Origin: Treponema sp.
GTDB taxonomy: Bacteria; Spirochaetota; Spirochaetia; Treponematales; Breznakiellaceae
Reading direction: 5' to 3'
Length of the DNA: 16,294 nucleotides
Assembly: GCA_031288005.1 (NCBI GenBank)
Contig: JAITSE010000031.1
Location: forward strand, 1 to 16,294
Shown here: positions 1 through 6,948 of the stretch, piece after piece
Layout of the letters: every line of letters begins with the position of its first letter
Position numbering within the stretch: the stretch's first letter is position 1
The notes under the pieces: generated by a model
Told to the model about the DNA's origin: nothing
The model's input: the letters and a program-made list of their open reading frames with translations, nothing else
Database searches by the model: none
Program-made: the position numbers and the translations under genes

Positions 1-105
1 CGCTAAACTCCTCCCGGTGGGCGCTGAACTCCCCGTTATATGCGTTAAAGTCCCCCGCCGCCGGCAGAAGAGACCCGGAGGATCTCAAACCAGCCCCTAA
101 AAAAA

Positions 106-172
106 AGCCCCCCGCGTTAAAATACAACAAAACTAAATTCAAAGGAGAGAATCAGCCTAAGCGCGGGGGGCT
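106..172. repeat. 11-bp perfect inverted repeat, 45-base loop
   Basis: AGCCCCCCGCG (106-116) is perfectly complementary to CGCGGGGGGCT (162-172). An A-run precedes the left arm (99-106), so read on the minus strand the GC-rich stem is followed by a T-run, as in an intrinsic terminator. The 45-base loop is much longer than usual. It could be a terminator for a minus-strand transcript or one more member of the palindromic repeats of this genome. Confidence 0.5.
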
Positions 173-223
173 AAATGTTAATTTACAGCCTACAGAATCC
201 TTGTTCAAGTGCAATTTGTGCGG

Positions 224-274
224 TCCTTGCGGACAGTAGTCCTTGCGGACAGTAGTCCGCACGGACTACTGTCC
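224..274. repeat. 16-bp tandem repeat running into a 13-bp hairpin
   Basis: TCCTTGCGGACAGTAG occurs twice head to tail (224-239 and 240-255). The second copy continues into a perfect inverted repeat, GGACAGTAGTCCG (247-259) and CGGACTACTGTCC (262-274), separated by only two bases. Each unit also contains the small palindrome GGAC-AGTA-GTCC. The block can therefore fold in several registers. No function is evident. Confidence 0.7.
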
Positions 275-389
275 CCGGATTGATCCTTAGCAAAGTACCG
301 GGCTGCAAGCGCTGCGCGGTTGCTTCAGGCCCGGCTTCTTCTTTAAATATGAACTTTAGCATGAGGAACAGCCCCGGAAAGCAATGCAT

Positions 390-424
390 GGAGTTTTTTG
401 ACCCTCAAGGGGTCAAAAAACTCC
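390..424 (-). terminator. Palindromic terminator of the activase gene
   Basis: GGAGTTTTTTGACCC (390-404) and GGGTCAAAAAACTCC (410-424) form a perfect 15-bp stem with a five-base loop. It sits directly after the minus-strand gene; the last stem base is the first base of that gene's stop codon. Unlike a textbook terminator, the T-run lies inside the stem and the structure is symmetrical, so it could work on both strands. Its ends GGAGTTTT/AAAACTCC are the same 8-mers that border the repeats at 11.49-11.97 kb. Confidence 0.6.
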
Positions 425-3400
425 TAACCAATCTTGAGACCTCCGGTCTCAGGCTCCGCCTGATTGCACTCGTCCACCAGGCTGGAAAGATCGCCTGCGC
501 CCTTGAAGCGCAGCACGTTGACCATGAAGATATTGAGCTTGTTCACGATGTTCGGCGGCAGCAGGTTGCCGTCCACCTCCACCGACAGGGCAGGGTAGTT
601 CCGCTCCCGCGCCCAGGGGGTAAAGAGGCCCTCAATCACCCGGCCTATGAGACAGGCGAAGGGGCTGATGTTCACGATGCCTGAGTAGTCCCCCTCCATG
701 GCCGTGGCAGCCGCGCCGCTTGAAACCGCGATTTCCGAGTTAAGCTCAAGGTTCACGAAATACTTCTGGGCGTTCTTCATGATCTCGTGCATATTGTGGG
801 GCGTCTTGGGGATAAGGCCCGTAGGCTCCAGAATCCCAAGCGCCTTTTTTTCCACCGAATGTTTCCACCACTCCTCGATTTCGAGCCCGCGCAGGTCCCT
901 CCAGGGTTTGGAGAAAAGGCGCGTTCCCTTCTTCCGCATATTAAGGAGTTTTTTGTAGGAATACTCCCGCACAAAGTCCAGGTAATGTATCCACTCCGCG
1001 ATGCCCGCCACTTTTACCACGATGCCCCGCTCGCTCATCAGGTCGGTAAGTTCCCCCACGGCAAAGTCGTCCCGGCGCACATAGATTTCCCCCACGACGA
1101 GCACCTTGGGGCAGTCCGCAAGGCGGCGCTTCAGGGGAATCTTCTTCACGTCCTGGGCGACCCGCTCAAGCTCCTTCCAGACCCGCTTGGGATTGTGTTC
1201 CACCGCGGCCATGACCCCGCGCCAGGAGCTTTCAAAATCCGCCTCTGCCTTAACCGGATCCGCGGCCAGGGCTTTGAGCGCGGTCTGAATGTCCTTGAGG
1301 TAGTCTGACAGCACAAGGCCCTTCCACATGGCCTTTGCAAAGCCTGAGCCAAGCTCCCCATAGGAATTGTCAGCCGAAAGGATCATTACCACGACATTTT
1401 CAAGGCGAAGGTCCCGGAAGAGGTTTTCGTAGAAGACGTAATACTGGCCGGTCCGGCAGGGGCCTGAGGTGATGGGTACAAAGAGGAGGTAAAGCTCGTC
1501 CTTGCGGTACTTCTTGCTGAAAAAAAACTGAAGCGCGCTGCCCAGGAGCAGGTGGCTTGGGACGCACTCCTTCCCGGAAGCGTGGGCGCGGGCCACTTGT
1601 ATGGTCTTGGGCGTGGCCACAGGCAGGGCCTCGGCGTTGACCCCGATCCGCCTGAGCGCGGCGCCTACGTACTCGGTGGAAATAGCCCCCATATTGGAGA
1701 GCAGCACCTTCACCCGTTTGTTCCCTATGATGGGAACCTTCTCGCCCGTCTTGTCATTGTCCACCCGCAGGTTAAAGGAGGAAGAGCCGGGTATCTTTTC
1801 CGCCGTAAAACGCCAGCCGTTGTTGTAGCGCTCTTTTTCAAGGCTCGTCCTTTTGGCCCGGTAGCCGTCTATGATGTCCAGAAAGGCTTCCACGCGGGTA
1901 TCAACCCCGGCGTCAGCGGAATGGGAATCCAGTTCCAGGACCAGGAAGGGCTTCTGCCCCATGATCCATTTGATGTAATGAAGGATGAATGAATCCGGCG
2001 CGCAGGAAAAATTCGTTATGTAGGTAATATAGATATTGTCCTCGTTTTTAAGGAGCGCCGCGGACTTTACATCCTGCTGGCCGTAGTACCAGTACATATT
2101 GGGGAATATCTCTTCTTCCGCAAAGGGAAGGATGTCGAAGGGGACAACCGTGTAGCCCCGGGTGGTAAATTTCCGGGGGATGCCCATGTTGGCTTCGGCG
2201 GTAAAGGCGTTATAGGGCCGGCCCAAAAGGGCGATCACCGGACGGTTTGACTTCCGGGCCTCCGCCAGGGCTTCTTCCCCCAGGGTTTTGACGGCGCTGA
2301 AATAAGCCGTCTGCATATTCAGGGCTTTCCTGAAAGCGCCGGCGGTCTCGGCGGCGCTTATGCCCAGCTTCTCGGTCATCGCCGTGAAAAGCTCCAGGGC
2401 CTTTTCCTCCCCGAATTTGAAGCTCACCACCAGGGGGAGGAAGCGGTTTTTATCAATGTCAGGGAAAGCCTTCTCGATATAATAGGGAAGGCTCTGGGTA
2501 ATGGGGCAGAAGTTGGCGTGCACCGCGCTTTCATAGCTCGGCATATCCCGGAAATGGGGCAGAAGCACGTAGCCGGCGCCCTTGTCCAGGCAGTCCTGCA
2601 CCGCCCCGTGGGCAATCTCCGCGGGGAAGCAGTAGGTGGATTCCGCCCGGGCCACTCCCGCGTGAACCACCTCGGTAGAAAGTATGGTCTTTATCCCCAG
2701 TTCATGGAAAAACCAGGCGTAGAGGGGGTACAGAGTATGGACGGAAAAAGCCCGGGGTATTCCCACAGTGTAGTCCCGCCGGGGGACAGAGGAGCGGATA
2801 TCCTGATCTTCCGGGGGAACGAAGTCTTCAAATAGTAACTTTTGCCGCCTTTCCACATAGTCGAGAACCGGCGCGTCCGCGGAGCCGGAAACCGCCGCCT
2901 GCTTACGCATATTGGTGTACTTGTTGCACCGGCCCCCGAACATATACTTGTGGCTGTTCACGTTGAGGACCTGAATCGGGCAGTAGTTGTTACAGGACTG
3001 ACACTTGAAGACCCGCTCGTACCCTATTTCCCGGGCCAGCAGCTCGTCTATATCCACAGCCTTTTCGCTCAAAAGCCCGTCGGCCTGTTTCCGCTTGGCC
3101 AGGAGGGCCACCCCGAAGCATCCCATGAGTTCCGGCGCGGGGGGCACAAGGATTTCCTTCTCAAGCATCATGGCGAAGGCCAGAGGCACAGCCGGGTTCT
3201 TGGCTACCCCGCCCTGGAGGAAAATCTTCCCTTCTATAGTACGATTCCCCACAACCCGGTTAAGGTAGTTCGCCACAATGGAACAGACGATCCCCGCGGT
3301 GATGTTCTCCCTGCTGGCCCCCTGCTGTACCGCCTTGCGTATATCCGAATTGATAAAAGCCGAACAGTGTTCCCCGAATTTGAGGGGCGCGTCCGCGTGA

Positions 3401-4788
3401 AGGGCAACCGGCCCTATGTCCTTGGCGCTGTGAATCGACAAGTCCCCGGCGGCGGACTCCTCCAGGAAAGAGCCGGTCCCGGCGGAACAGGCCTCGTTCA
3501 TGGCGTAGTCTATGGGAACCCCGTTTTTAAGAAGCACATACTTGGCGTCCTGGCCCCCTATCTCGAAAATCGTTTCCACCTCCGGGTCAAAATAGGTGGT
3601 TCCCACCGAGTGGGCGATGATCTCGTTGTAGACTCCGGGGGTTTCCAGGAACACCCCAAGAATTTCCCGGGAAGACCCGGTAGCGGCCGCCAGGGCGATG
3701 TCCACCTTCCTGTCCCCCGTATCAGCCGACGCCTTGTTCTGGATGATCCGCAGACACTCCTTGAGGGCCTTAACCGGGTCCCCGTGGGTCCTGCCGTAGT
3801 GGCTTGCCACAACCTCGTCGGTTTCGGCGTCCACAAGGCAGGCTTTGGTCGTGGTAGACCCGCCGTCCACCCCCAGGATGTACTTCCTGCCGGCCTTGAC
3901 CGCCCCTTCTTTTGCCTCAAAGAACCGCACCTTGTCCTGCCAGTCCCGCAGGGCCCCCAGGGTCCCAAAACGGACGGCGTTGGGACGCAGAAGCTTATCC
4001 GCCTGGGGAAGGGGGCTTCCGGATTCGGGAGCCATGACCGCCGCCCCCAGGGCCTCAAAGACCGGCGCGGTTTCCGGGATGATGAATTCGATCTGCGGAG
4101 CCTTTTCCCGGATAAACCGGACAATATGCCGGTTCAGGGTTATACCCCCGGTCAGGACCACCCGGCCGCTCGAAACCTTGGCCCGCTTGAGGAAGTCTAT
4201 GACCTTGACGGCCATCACATCAGAAAGGGAAAGAACAATGTCGTCCTTCGCAGCCTCCCGCTTGTTGAGCCGGTGGGTACAGTCGCTTTTCATGAACACC
4301 GAACAGCGGGTGGACAAGGGATATACCGTGGCGGTGTCAGGCGTCTTAGCTATGTCATCCACAGTCATGTCCATACGGGCAAGCTGCTGTTTCAGAAACT
4401 CCCCGGTCCCGGAAGCGCACTTGTTCCCGGAAAAGTTATTGACGATCTTGCCCTGGGCGTCCAGGGAATAGACCACCAGGTCCTCCCCGCCCATGCTCAC
4501 CACCGCGCCGGCCTTCAAGTCCAGCGCCCTCAGGGCGGCCTCTACGCAAAGAGGCTCCAGGGTACCCGCGGTCTCGAACATGAACCGCCCTTCGTTGCCG
4601 GTTACCAGGGCGGGAATCCCCGAAGGGATCCGCCCCTCCGCCAGAAGCTTCCGCACCGCTTGGGTGAAATCCCCTTCGTGAGGAAGGGCCGCGCTCCAGA
4701 TAACCGGGGAAAGCCCGGCGGGACGCTCAGTATCGGCTAACACCATCTTTAGACTGGTAGACCCTATGTTGATACCTAATGACTGCAT
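424..4788 (-). CDS. Giant acyl-CoA dehydratase activase-like protein (BadF/BcrA ATPases + DUF2229 + HgdB-like)
   Basis: Large fused protein of the 2-hydroxyacyl-CoA dehydratase activase family, in which an ATPase with a [4Fe-4S] cluster drives low-potential electrons into a partner enzyme. The start is ATG at 4788, behind GAGGA with a 5-base spacer; an upstream TTG would lie within that ribosome site. Two ASKHA-type ATPase copies are visible: residues ~4-255 (GINIGSTSLK, NKCASGTGEF with C124, and C162) and ~302-565 (GVDGGSTTTK, GGQDAKY, C434 in NEACSAGTG, C475 in EHCSAF). Both copies keep the cysteine pair that holds the cluster in characterised activases. Next come a Cys motif (C596-x2-C599-x3-C603) and a DUF2229-like part (~670-960). 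The C-terminal ~400 residues resemble HgdB-type subunits, with C1075 and C1111. Proteins of this layout are usually ~1400-1450 residues, so it appears full length. No separate dehydratase subunit genes are adjacent. The substrate is unknown. Confidence 0.85.
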   Translation of the reverse strand: MQSLGINIGSTSLKMVLADTERPAGLSPVIWSAALPHEGDFTQAVRKLLAEGRIPSGIPALVTGNEGRFMFETAGTLEPLCVEAALRALDLKAGAVVSMGGEDLVVYSLDAQGKIVNNFSGNKCASGTGEFLKQQLARMDMTVDDIAKTPDTATVYPLSTRCSVFMKSDCTHRLNKREAAKDDIVLSLSDVMAVKVIDFLKRAKVSSGRVVLTGGITLNRHIVRFIREKAPQIEFIIPETAPVFEALGAAVMAPESGSPLPQADKLLRPNAVRFGTLGALRDWQDKVRFFEAKEGAVKAGRKYILGVDGGSTTTKACLVDAETDEVVASHYGRTHGDPVKALKECLRIIQNKASADTGDRKVDIALAAATGSSREILGVFLETPGVYNEIIAHSVGTTYFDPEVETIFEIGGQDAKYVLLKNGVPIDYAMNEACSAGTGSFLEESAAGDLSIHSAKDIGPVALHADAPLKFGEHCSAFINSDIRKAVQQGASRENITAGIVCSIVANYLNRVVGNRTIEGKIFLQGGVAKNPAVPLAFAMMLEKEILVPPAPELMGCFGVALLAKRKQADGLLSEKAVDIDELLAREIGYERVFKCQSCNNYCPIQVLNVNSHKYMFGGRCNKYTNMRKQAAVSGSADAPVLDYVERRQKLLFEDFVPPEDQDIRSSVPRRDYTVGIPRAFSVHTLYPLYAWFFHELGIKTILSTEVVHAGVARAESTYCFPAEIAHGAVQDCLDKGAGYVLLPHFRDMPSYESAVHANFCPITQSLPYYIEKAFPDIDKNRFLPLVVSFKFGEEKALELFTAMTEKLGISAAETAGAFRKALNMQTAYFSAVKTLGEEALAEARKSNRPVIALLGRPYNAFTAEANMGIPRKFTTRGYTVVPFDILPFAEEEIFPNMYWYYGQQDVKSAALLKNEDNIYITYITNFSCAPDSFILHYIKWIMGQKPFLVLELDSHSADAGVDTRVEAFLDIIDGYRAKRTSLEKERYNNGWRFTAEKIPGSSSFNLRVDNDKTGEKVPIIGNKRVKVLLSNMGAISTEYVGAALRRIGVNAEALPVATPKTIQVARAHASGKECVPSHLLLGSALQFFFSKKYRKDELYLLFVPITSGPCRTGQYYVFYENLFRDLRLENVVVMILSADNSYGELGSGFAKAMWKGLVLSDYLKDIQTALKALAADPVKAEADFESSWRGVMAAVEHNPKRVWKELERVAQDVKKIPLKRRLADCPKVLVVGEIYVRRDDFAVGELTDLMSERGIVVKVAGIAEWIHYLDFVREYSYKKLLNMRKKGTRLFSKPWRDLRGLEIEEWWKHSVEKKALGILEPTGLIPKTPHNMHEIMKNAQKYFVNLELNSEIAVSSGAAATAMEGDYSGIVNISPFACLIGRVIEGLFTPWARERNYPALSVEVDGNLLPPNIVNKLNIFMVNVLRFKGAGDLSSLVDECNQAEPETGGLKIG

Positions 4789-4928
4789 AAAATTCCTCAA
4801 TATAAAATAAATAAAAATAATTCTGAATTTGGCCTCAGCATTGCCCTTTATATGGAGCCGCCGGAATTTAGGGACTATCCAAAACGCCTATATAAAATAG
4901 CCTTACCTGAATAATTAAGCTAATAGAG

Positions 4929-4993
4929 TTGTTCAATAACTGAAGTTATCGAACAATTTCCGTTCAAAAACAGCAAAATGCAGAGCATTTTGC
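4929..4993. repeat. Two consecutive hairpins
   Basis: TTGTTCAATAACT (4929-4941) pairs with AGTTATCGAACAA (4944-4956), 12 of 13 positions matching. GCAAAATGC (4973-4981) pairs perfectly with GCATTTTGC (4985-4993) around an AGA loop. They lead directly into the three-way structure at 4996-5070. Confidence 0.7.
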
Positions 4994-4995
4994 AA

Positions 4996-5070
4996 GACTT
5001 GTTCGATAACCCGAACCCGATAGGGTTCAGTAAAATAGGTTTCGGAAACTCTGTTTCCGCCGAACAAGTC
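4996..5070. repeat. Three-way palindrome: outer stem enclosing two hairpins
   Basis: The outer arms GACTTGTTCG (4996-5005) and CGAACAAGTC (5061-5070) are perfectly complementary. They enclose two perfect hairpins: GAACCC-GATA-GGGTTC (5013-5028) and CGGAAAC-TCT-GTTTCCG (5043-5059). The same plan, an outer stem with two short-looped hairpins, recurs at 6597-6667 and 11845-11893 with different base sequences. Confidence 0.75.
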
Positions 5071-5087
5071 CAATAGAGGCTGTTCCA

Positions 5088-5114
5088 TCGGAAACAAGTT
5101 TTCGATGTTTCCGA
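5088..5114. repeat. 9-bp hairpin
   Basis: TCGGAAACA (5088-5096) pairs perfectly with TGTTTCCGA (5106-5114) around a nine-base loop. The GGAAAC/GTTTCC arm word also occurs in the hairpins at 5043-5059 and 6801-6833. Confidence 0.65.
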
Positions 5115-5168
5115 ACTTCAGTTTTTTGAACACAAGCGAAGCATGTCAAGCTTCCTTGGATTTAATAG

Positions 5169-5293
5169 AAAACCGGGCCTGACTTCTGGTCTGAGGGCTT
5201 TTAATCCGCTTTGGCCGGTTTTTCGAAGAACTTGTTCCAAGACCAACCGGGTGCGGACCGCGGTTCTACGAACCGATGGTCCGATGGAACAAG
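5169..5293. repeat. Nested palindromes
   Basis: Two units are seen. AAAACCGGGCC (5169-5179) pairs with GGCCGGTTTT (5213-5222) with one bulged base. CTTGTTCCA (5231-5239) pairs perfectly with TGGAACAAG (5285-5293) and encloses a second hairpin, GGACC/GGTCC (5255-5259, 5278-5282) continued by CGGTTC-TAC-GAACCG (5261-5275). Confidence 0.65.
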
Positions 5294-5362
5294 CTCAATA
5301 TACTAGGCTTGGATTAATGTTTCAATATGGCAATTTTTCCCCATATTTTTGCAAAATTTTTC

Positions 5363-5397
5363 TTGCAATTTCTTTTTGATTAAGTTATATTTATAAT
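5363..5397 (+). promoter_or_regulatory. Candidate perR promoter
   Basis: TTGCAA (5363-5368) and TATATT (5386-5391) are spaced by 17 bases, a good sigma-70-type pair. A perfect TATAAT follows at 5392-5397 and may be an alternative -10 element. The site lies ~130 bases upstream of perR and overlaps the operator-like repeat at 5391-5420, as expected for a repressed promoter. Confidence 0.45.
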
Positions 5398-5420
5398 AAT
5401 AGTAATCATTATTATTATAA
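5391..5420. promoter_or_regulatory. PerR-box-like operator (11-bp inverted repeat)
   Basis: TTATAATAATA (5391-5401) is perfectly repeated in inverse as TATTATTATAA (5410-5420), with the small palindrome TAATCATTA bridging the centre. Compared with the Bacillus PerR box TTATAATNATTATAA, the left half (5391-5405) and the right half (5406-5420) each match 12 of 14 defined positions, so two adjacent boxes are possible. The repeat overlaps the -10 region upstream of a gene whose product has all PerR metal ligands, which points to autoregulation. AT-richness alone makes chance matches easier. Confidence 0.5.
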
Positions 5421-5521
5421 TATCAATAAGGCAATCTAAATAGAGAAAGCTTTAGCTTGATGAACCGAGAGTTCAATGCTGGTTTTGGAGAGCCTTTTGC
5501 GCCAGGGAGTTTATACGGGAC

Positions 5522-5941
5522 ATGGAGCGAAAACATAGTAACAAACGGGACGCTATCTTGGCGGCCATACAGTCTACGCAATCACATCCTGGGGCGCAAT
5601 GGATTTACGACAGACTTAAGCCTTATATCCCGTCCCTGTCTCTGGGAACCGTGTACCGGAACATCAATTTATTCCGGGAAGAAGGCTCTGTTGTTTCCGT
5701 CGATATTGTGAACGGGGAGGAACGCTTTGATGGGCAGGTCAGTCCCCACCCTCACCTGGTCTGCTGCCGCTGCGGCAAGATAGCCGATATTCCCTGTATG
5801 GCAGATGATGAACGCCTCATGGGAACGAAAGAGGAAATGGAGATAGGCGGCTTCATCATAGACTACCGTAAGACTGTGTACTACGGCCTTTGCCGGGAAT
5901 GTACGGAAGCCGCTCGGGATGGAGGCAATGATCCCGCCTGA
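5522..5941 (+). CDS. perR: Peroxide-sensing Fur-family repressor, PerR type
   Basis: 139-residue Fur-superfamily repressor that senses peroxide through metal-catalysed oxidation. It has an N-terminal winged helix (~7-65, with the recognition region LSLGTVYRNINLF) and a C-terminal dimerisation domain with two CxxC zinc motifs (C81/C84, C124/C127). The five regulatory metal ligands of Bacillus PerR (H37, D85, H91, H93, D104) have exact equivalents at the same spacing: H22, D70, H76, H78 and D89. This favours PerR over Fur or Zur. ATG 5522 is the first start in its frame after the stop at 5453; the ribosome site is weak (GGGAG, 11 bases away). Rubrerythrin lies 100 bases downstream on the same strand, a classic PerR target in anaerobes. 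A PerR-box-like repeat overlaps the likely promoter. Confidence 0.85.
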   Translation: MERKHSNKRDAILAAIQSTQSHPGAQWIYDRLKPYIPSLSLGTVYRNINLFREEGSVVSVDIVNGEERFDGQVSPHPHLVCCRCGKIADIPCMADDERLMGTKEEMEIGGFIIDYRKTVYYGLCRECTEAARDGGNDPA

Positions 5942-5992
5942 AATGGGATCCTCGAAGGCCGTTTAAGCTGATCGGGAATTTTTTTTGTAAAC

Positions 5993-6019
5993 AAGCGGCT
6001 TGTGCCGTTTAATTTTTTT
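5993..6019 (+). terminator. Weak hairpin with T-run between perR and rubrerythrin
   Basis: AAGCGGC (5993-5999) and GCCGTTT (6004-6010) form a seven-pair stem including one G-T pair, with loop TTGT, followed by AATTTTTTT (6011-6019). It could partly terminate the perR transcript before the ribosome site of rubrerythrin and uncouple the two genes. The stem is short, so the call is weak. Confidence 0.35.
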
Positions 6020-6041
6020 AATTCATAAGGAGAGGTTTTTT

Positions 6042-6587
6042 ATGAAGAAGTTTGTTTGTTCCGTTTGCGGCTATGTCCACACGGGGGACGCTCCCCCGGA
6101 GTTTTGCCCCCAGTGCAAAGCTCCGGCGTCCAAATTTATTGAACAGTCTGGGGATGCCGGCTGGGCCGCGGAGCACGTAGTCGGCGTTGCTAAAGGCGTT
6201 GAAGAGGATATCCTTTCGGACCTTCGCATGAATTTCAACGGCGAATGTACCGAAGTTGGTATGTACCTTGCCATGAGCCGGGTCGCCGAAAGAGAAGGCT
6301 ATCCAGAAATAGCCGAAGCCTACAAGCGCTACGCTTTTGAGGAAGCCGAACACGCCGCGAAATTCGCGGAACTTTTGGGCGAATGCATAAGCGTCAGCAC
6401 AAAGACAAACCTCCAGCTTAGGGCGGAGGCCGAACACGGCGCCTGCGCGGGAAAGACAGATTTAGCTAAACGCGCCAAGGAGCGCGGGTATGACGCCATC
6501 CATGACACGGTCCACGAAATGGCCCGGGATGAAGCCCGCCATGGCGCTGGTTTCCGGGGACTGCTGAAACGGTATTTCCCCAAATAA
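6042..6587 (+). CDS. Rubrerythrin, reverse type (rubredoxin domain first)
   Basis: 181-residue non-haem diiron peroxidase of anaerobes. It reduces hydrogen peroxide with electrons passed through its rubredoxin site. The start is ATG 6042, behind AAGGAGAGG (6028-6036). An N-terminal rubredoxin-type knuckle pair (C6/C9 and C22/C25) comes before the ferritin-like four-helix domain, the reverse of classical rubrerythrin and typical of the clostridial revRbr type. Diiron-ligand motifs are visible: E68/E71 in the first helix, EAEH (101-104), EAEH (129-132) and ARDEARH with E164 and H167. The protein appears complete. It probably detoxifies peroxide in the cytoplasm under PerR control. A large palindrome starts only 9 bases after the stop codon and may act as terminator. 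Confidence 0.9.
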   Translation: MKKFVCSVCGYVHTGDAPPEFCPQCKAPASKFIEQSGDAGWAAEHVVGVAKGVEEDILSDLRMNFNGECTEVGMYLAMSRVAEREGYPEIAEAYKRYAFEEAEHAAKFAELLGECISVSTKTNLQLRAEAEHGACAGKTDLAKRAKERGYDAIHDTVHEMARDEARHGAGFRGLLKRYFPK

Positions 6588-6596
6588 AATAAACTA

Positions 6597-6667
6597 CATT
6601 CTGTGGTAATTTGTGCAAGCTGCGCTTGTGCAACCCTGCGGGTTGCTTTGCAAATTACCACAGAATG
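6597..6667. repeat. Perfect 17-bp palindrome enclosing two hairpins
   Basis: CATTCTGTGGTAATTTG (6597-6613) pairs perfectly over 17 bases with 6651-6667. Inside lie two hairpins with identical TGC loops: CAAGC-TGC-GCTTG (6616-6628) and GCAACCC-TGC-GGGTTGC (6630-6646). The whole can fold as a compact three-way junction in RNA or a cruciform in DNA. It starts 9 bases after rubrerythrin and could end its transcript, although no T-run follows. Confidence 0.8.
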
Positions 6668-6671
6668 CTTA

Positions 6672-6844
6672 GCAGTTTTTTGGGACAGTCTTGAGCTTAC
6701 GGCTCTTGTAGTTTCTCTGACTTTCAGCCCGCGAACCGATGGTTCGGCAAAACTGCGAAAAATAAGGTTGCTTTCCCAAAAACTTAAGTTGCGGAAACGC
6801 GGAAACTTCGGAAACGGAGTTTCCGAAGTTTCCGATGGGAAAGC
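6672..6844. repeat. Second nested palindrome block
   Basis: GCAGTTTT (6672-6679) and AAAACTGC (6749-6756) enclose the hairpin CGAACC-GAT-GGTTCG (6732-6746). Then GCTTTCCCA (6770-6778) and TGGGAAAGC (6836-6844) enclose a perfect 15-bp hairpin, GGAAACTTCGGAAAC (6801-6815) / loop GGA / 6819-6833. An alternative pairing links TTTTTGGGA near 6677 with TCCCAAAAA at 6774. The words GAACCGATGG and GGAAAC are shared with the block at 5040-5293. No coding capacity is credible in 6588-6948. Confidence 0.7.
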
Positions 6845-6871
6845 CTAATTGGTTTCAAATCGAATGGGGTC

Positions 6872-6899
6872 TAAAATTTTTTTCCCTCCGCGCCGATAA
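6872..6899 (+). promoter_or_regulatory. Sigma-28 (FliA)-type flagellar promoter
   Basis: TAAAATTT (6872-6879), 12 bases, then GCCGATAA (6892-6899). The sigma-28 consensus is TAAAGTTT-N11-GCCGATAA, so the -10 box is perfect and the -35 box has one mismatch with one extra spacer base. It lies 49 bases upstream of the TTG start of flgF and points into the rod operon. Confidence 0.7.
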
Positions 6900-6948
6900 G
6901 TAAATAAGGCCCTGAACCTTTAGTCCTGGGCTTTTCCGGAGGTTCAAT

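Larger units (their letters stand above)
1..423. other. Intergenic stretch without a recognisable gene
   Basis: I see no credible coding region in these 423 bases. The stretch holds the sequence AAACTCC near its left edge (5-11), which is the border motif of repeats seen later in the window, an 11-bp inverted repeat, a tandem/palindromic block at 224-274, and the terminator hairpin at 390-424. The short open frames here overlap those palindromes and match no family I know. Confidence 0.6.
4789..5521. other. Long divergent intergenic region rich in palindromes
   Basis: About 730 bases separate the divergent activase and perR genes. No coding region is convincing. The part at 4929-5293 is almost continuous hairpins (listed separately). 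5295-5430 turns AT-rich and carries the perR promoter and operator. 4801-4920 is AT-rich upstream of the activase gene and presumably holds its promoter, but I could not pick a convincing -35/-10 pair. Confidence 0.6.

Noticed and set aside
224..274. tRNA-like cloverleaf
   Set aside because: Stems and loops do not fit tRNA arm lengths, and no TTCGA-type T-loop is present. It is a tandem palindrome.
2842..4740. 632-codon open frame on the plus strand
   Set aside because: It lies entirely antisense to the activase gene, has no recognisable domain and a low-complexity Pro/Gly/Arg/His-rich composition typical of the complement of a GC-rich gene.
4786..4800. TTG start at 4800 for the activase
   Set aside because: The TTG overlaps the GAGGA ribosome site of the ATG at 4788, and MQSLGINIGST is the normal family beginning.
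5143..5379. Open frame upstream of perR
   Set aside because: It overlaps nested hairpins and the promoter region. The translated sequence shows no domain.
6603..6848. Open frame across the palindromes behind rubrerythrin
   Set aside because: The frame consists of hairpin arms, has no ribosome site and no family resemblance.
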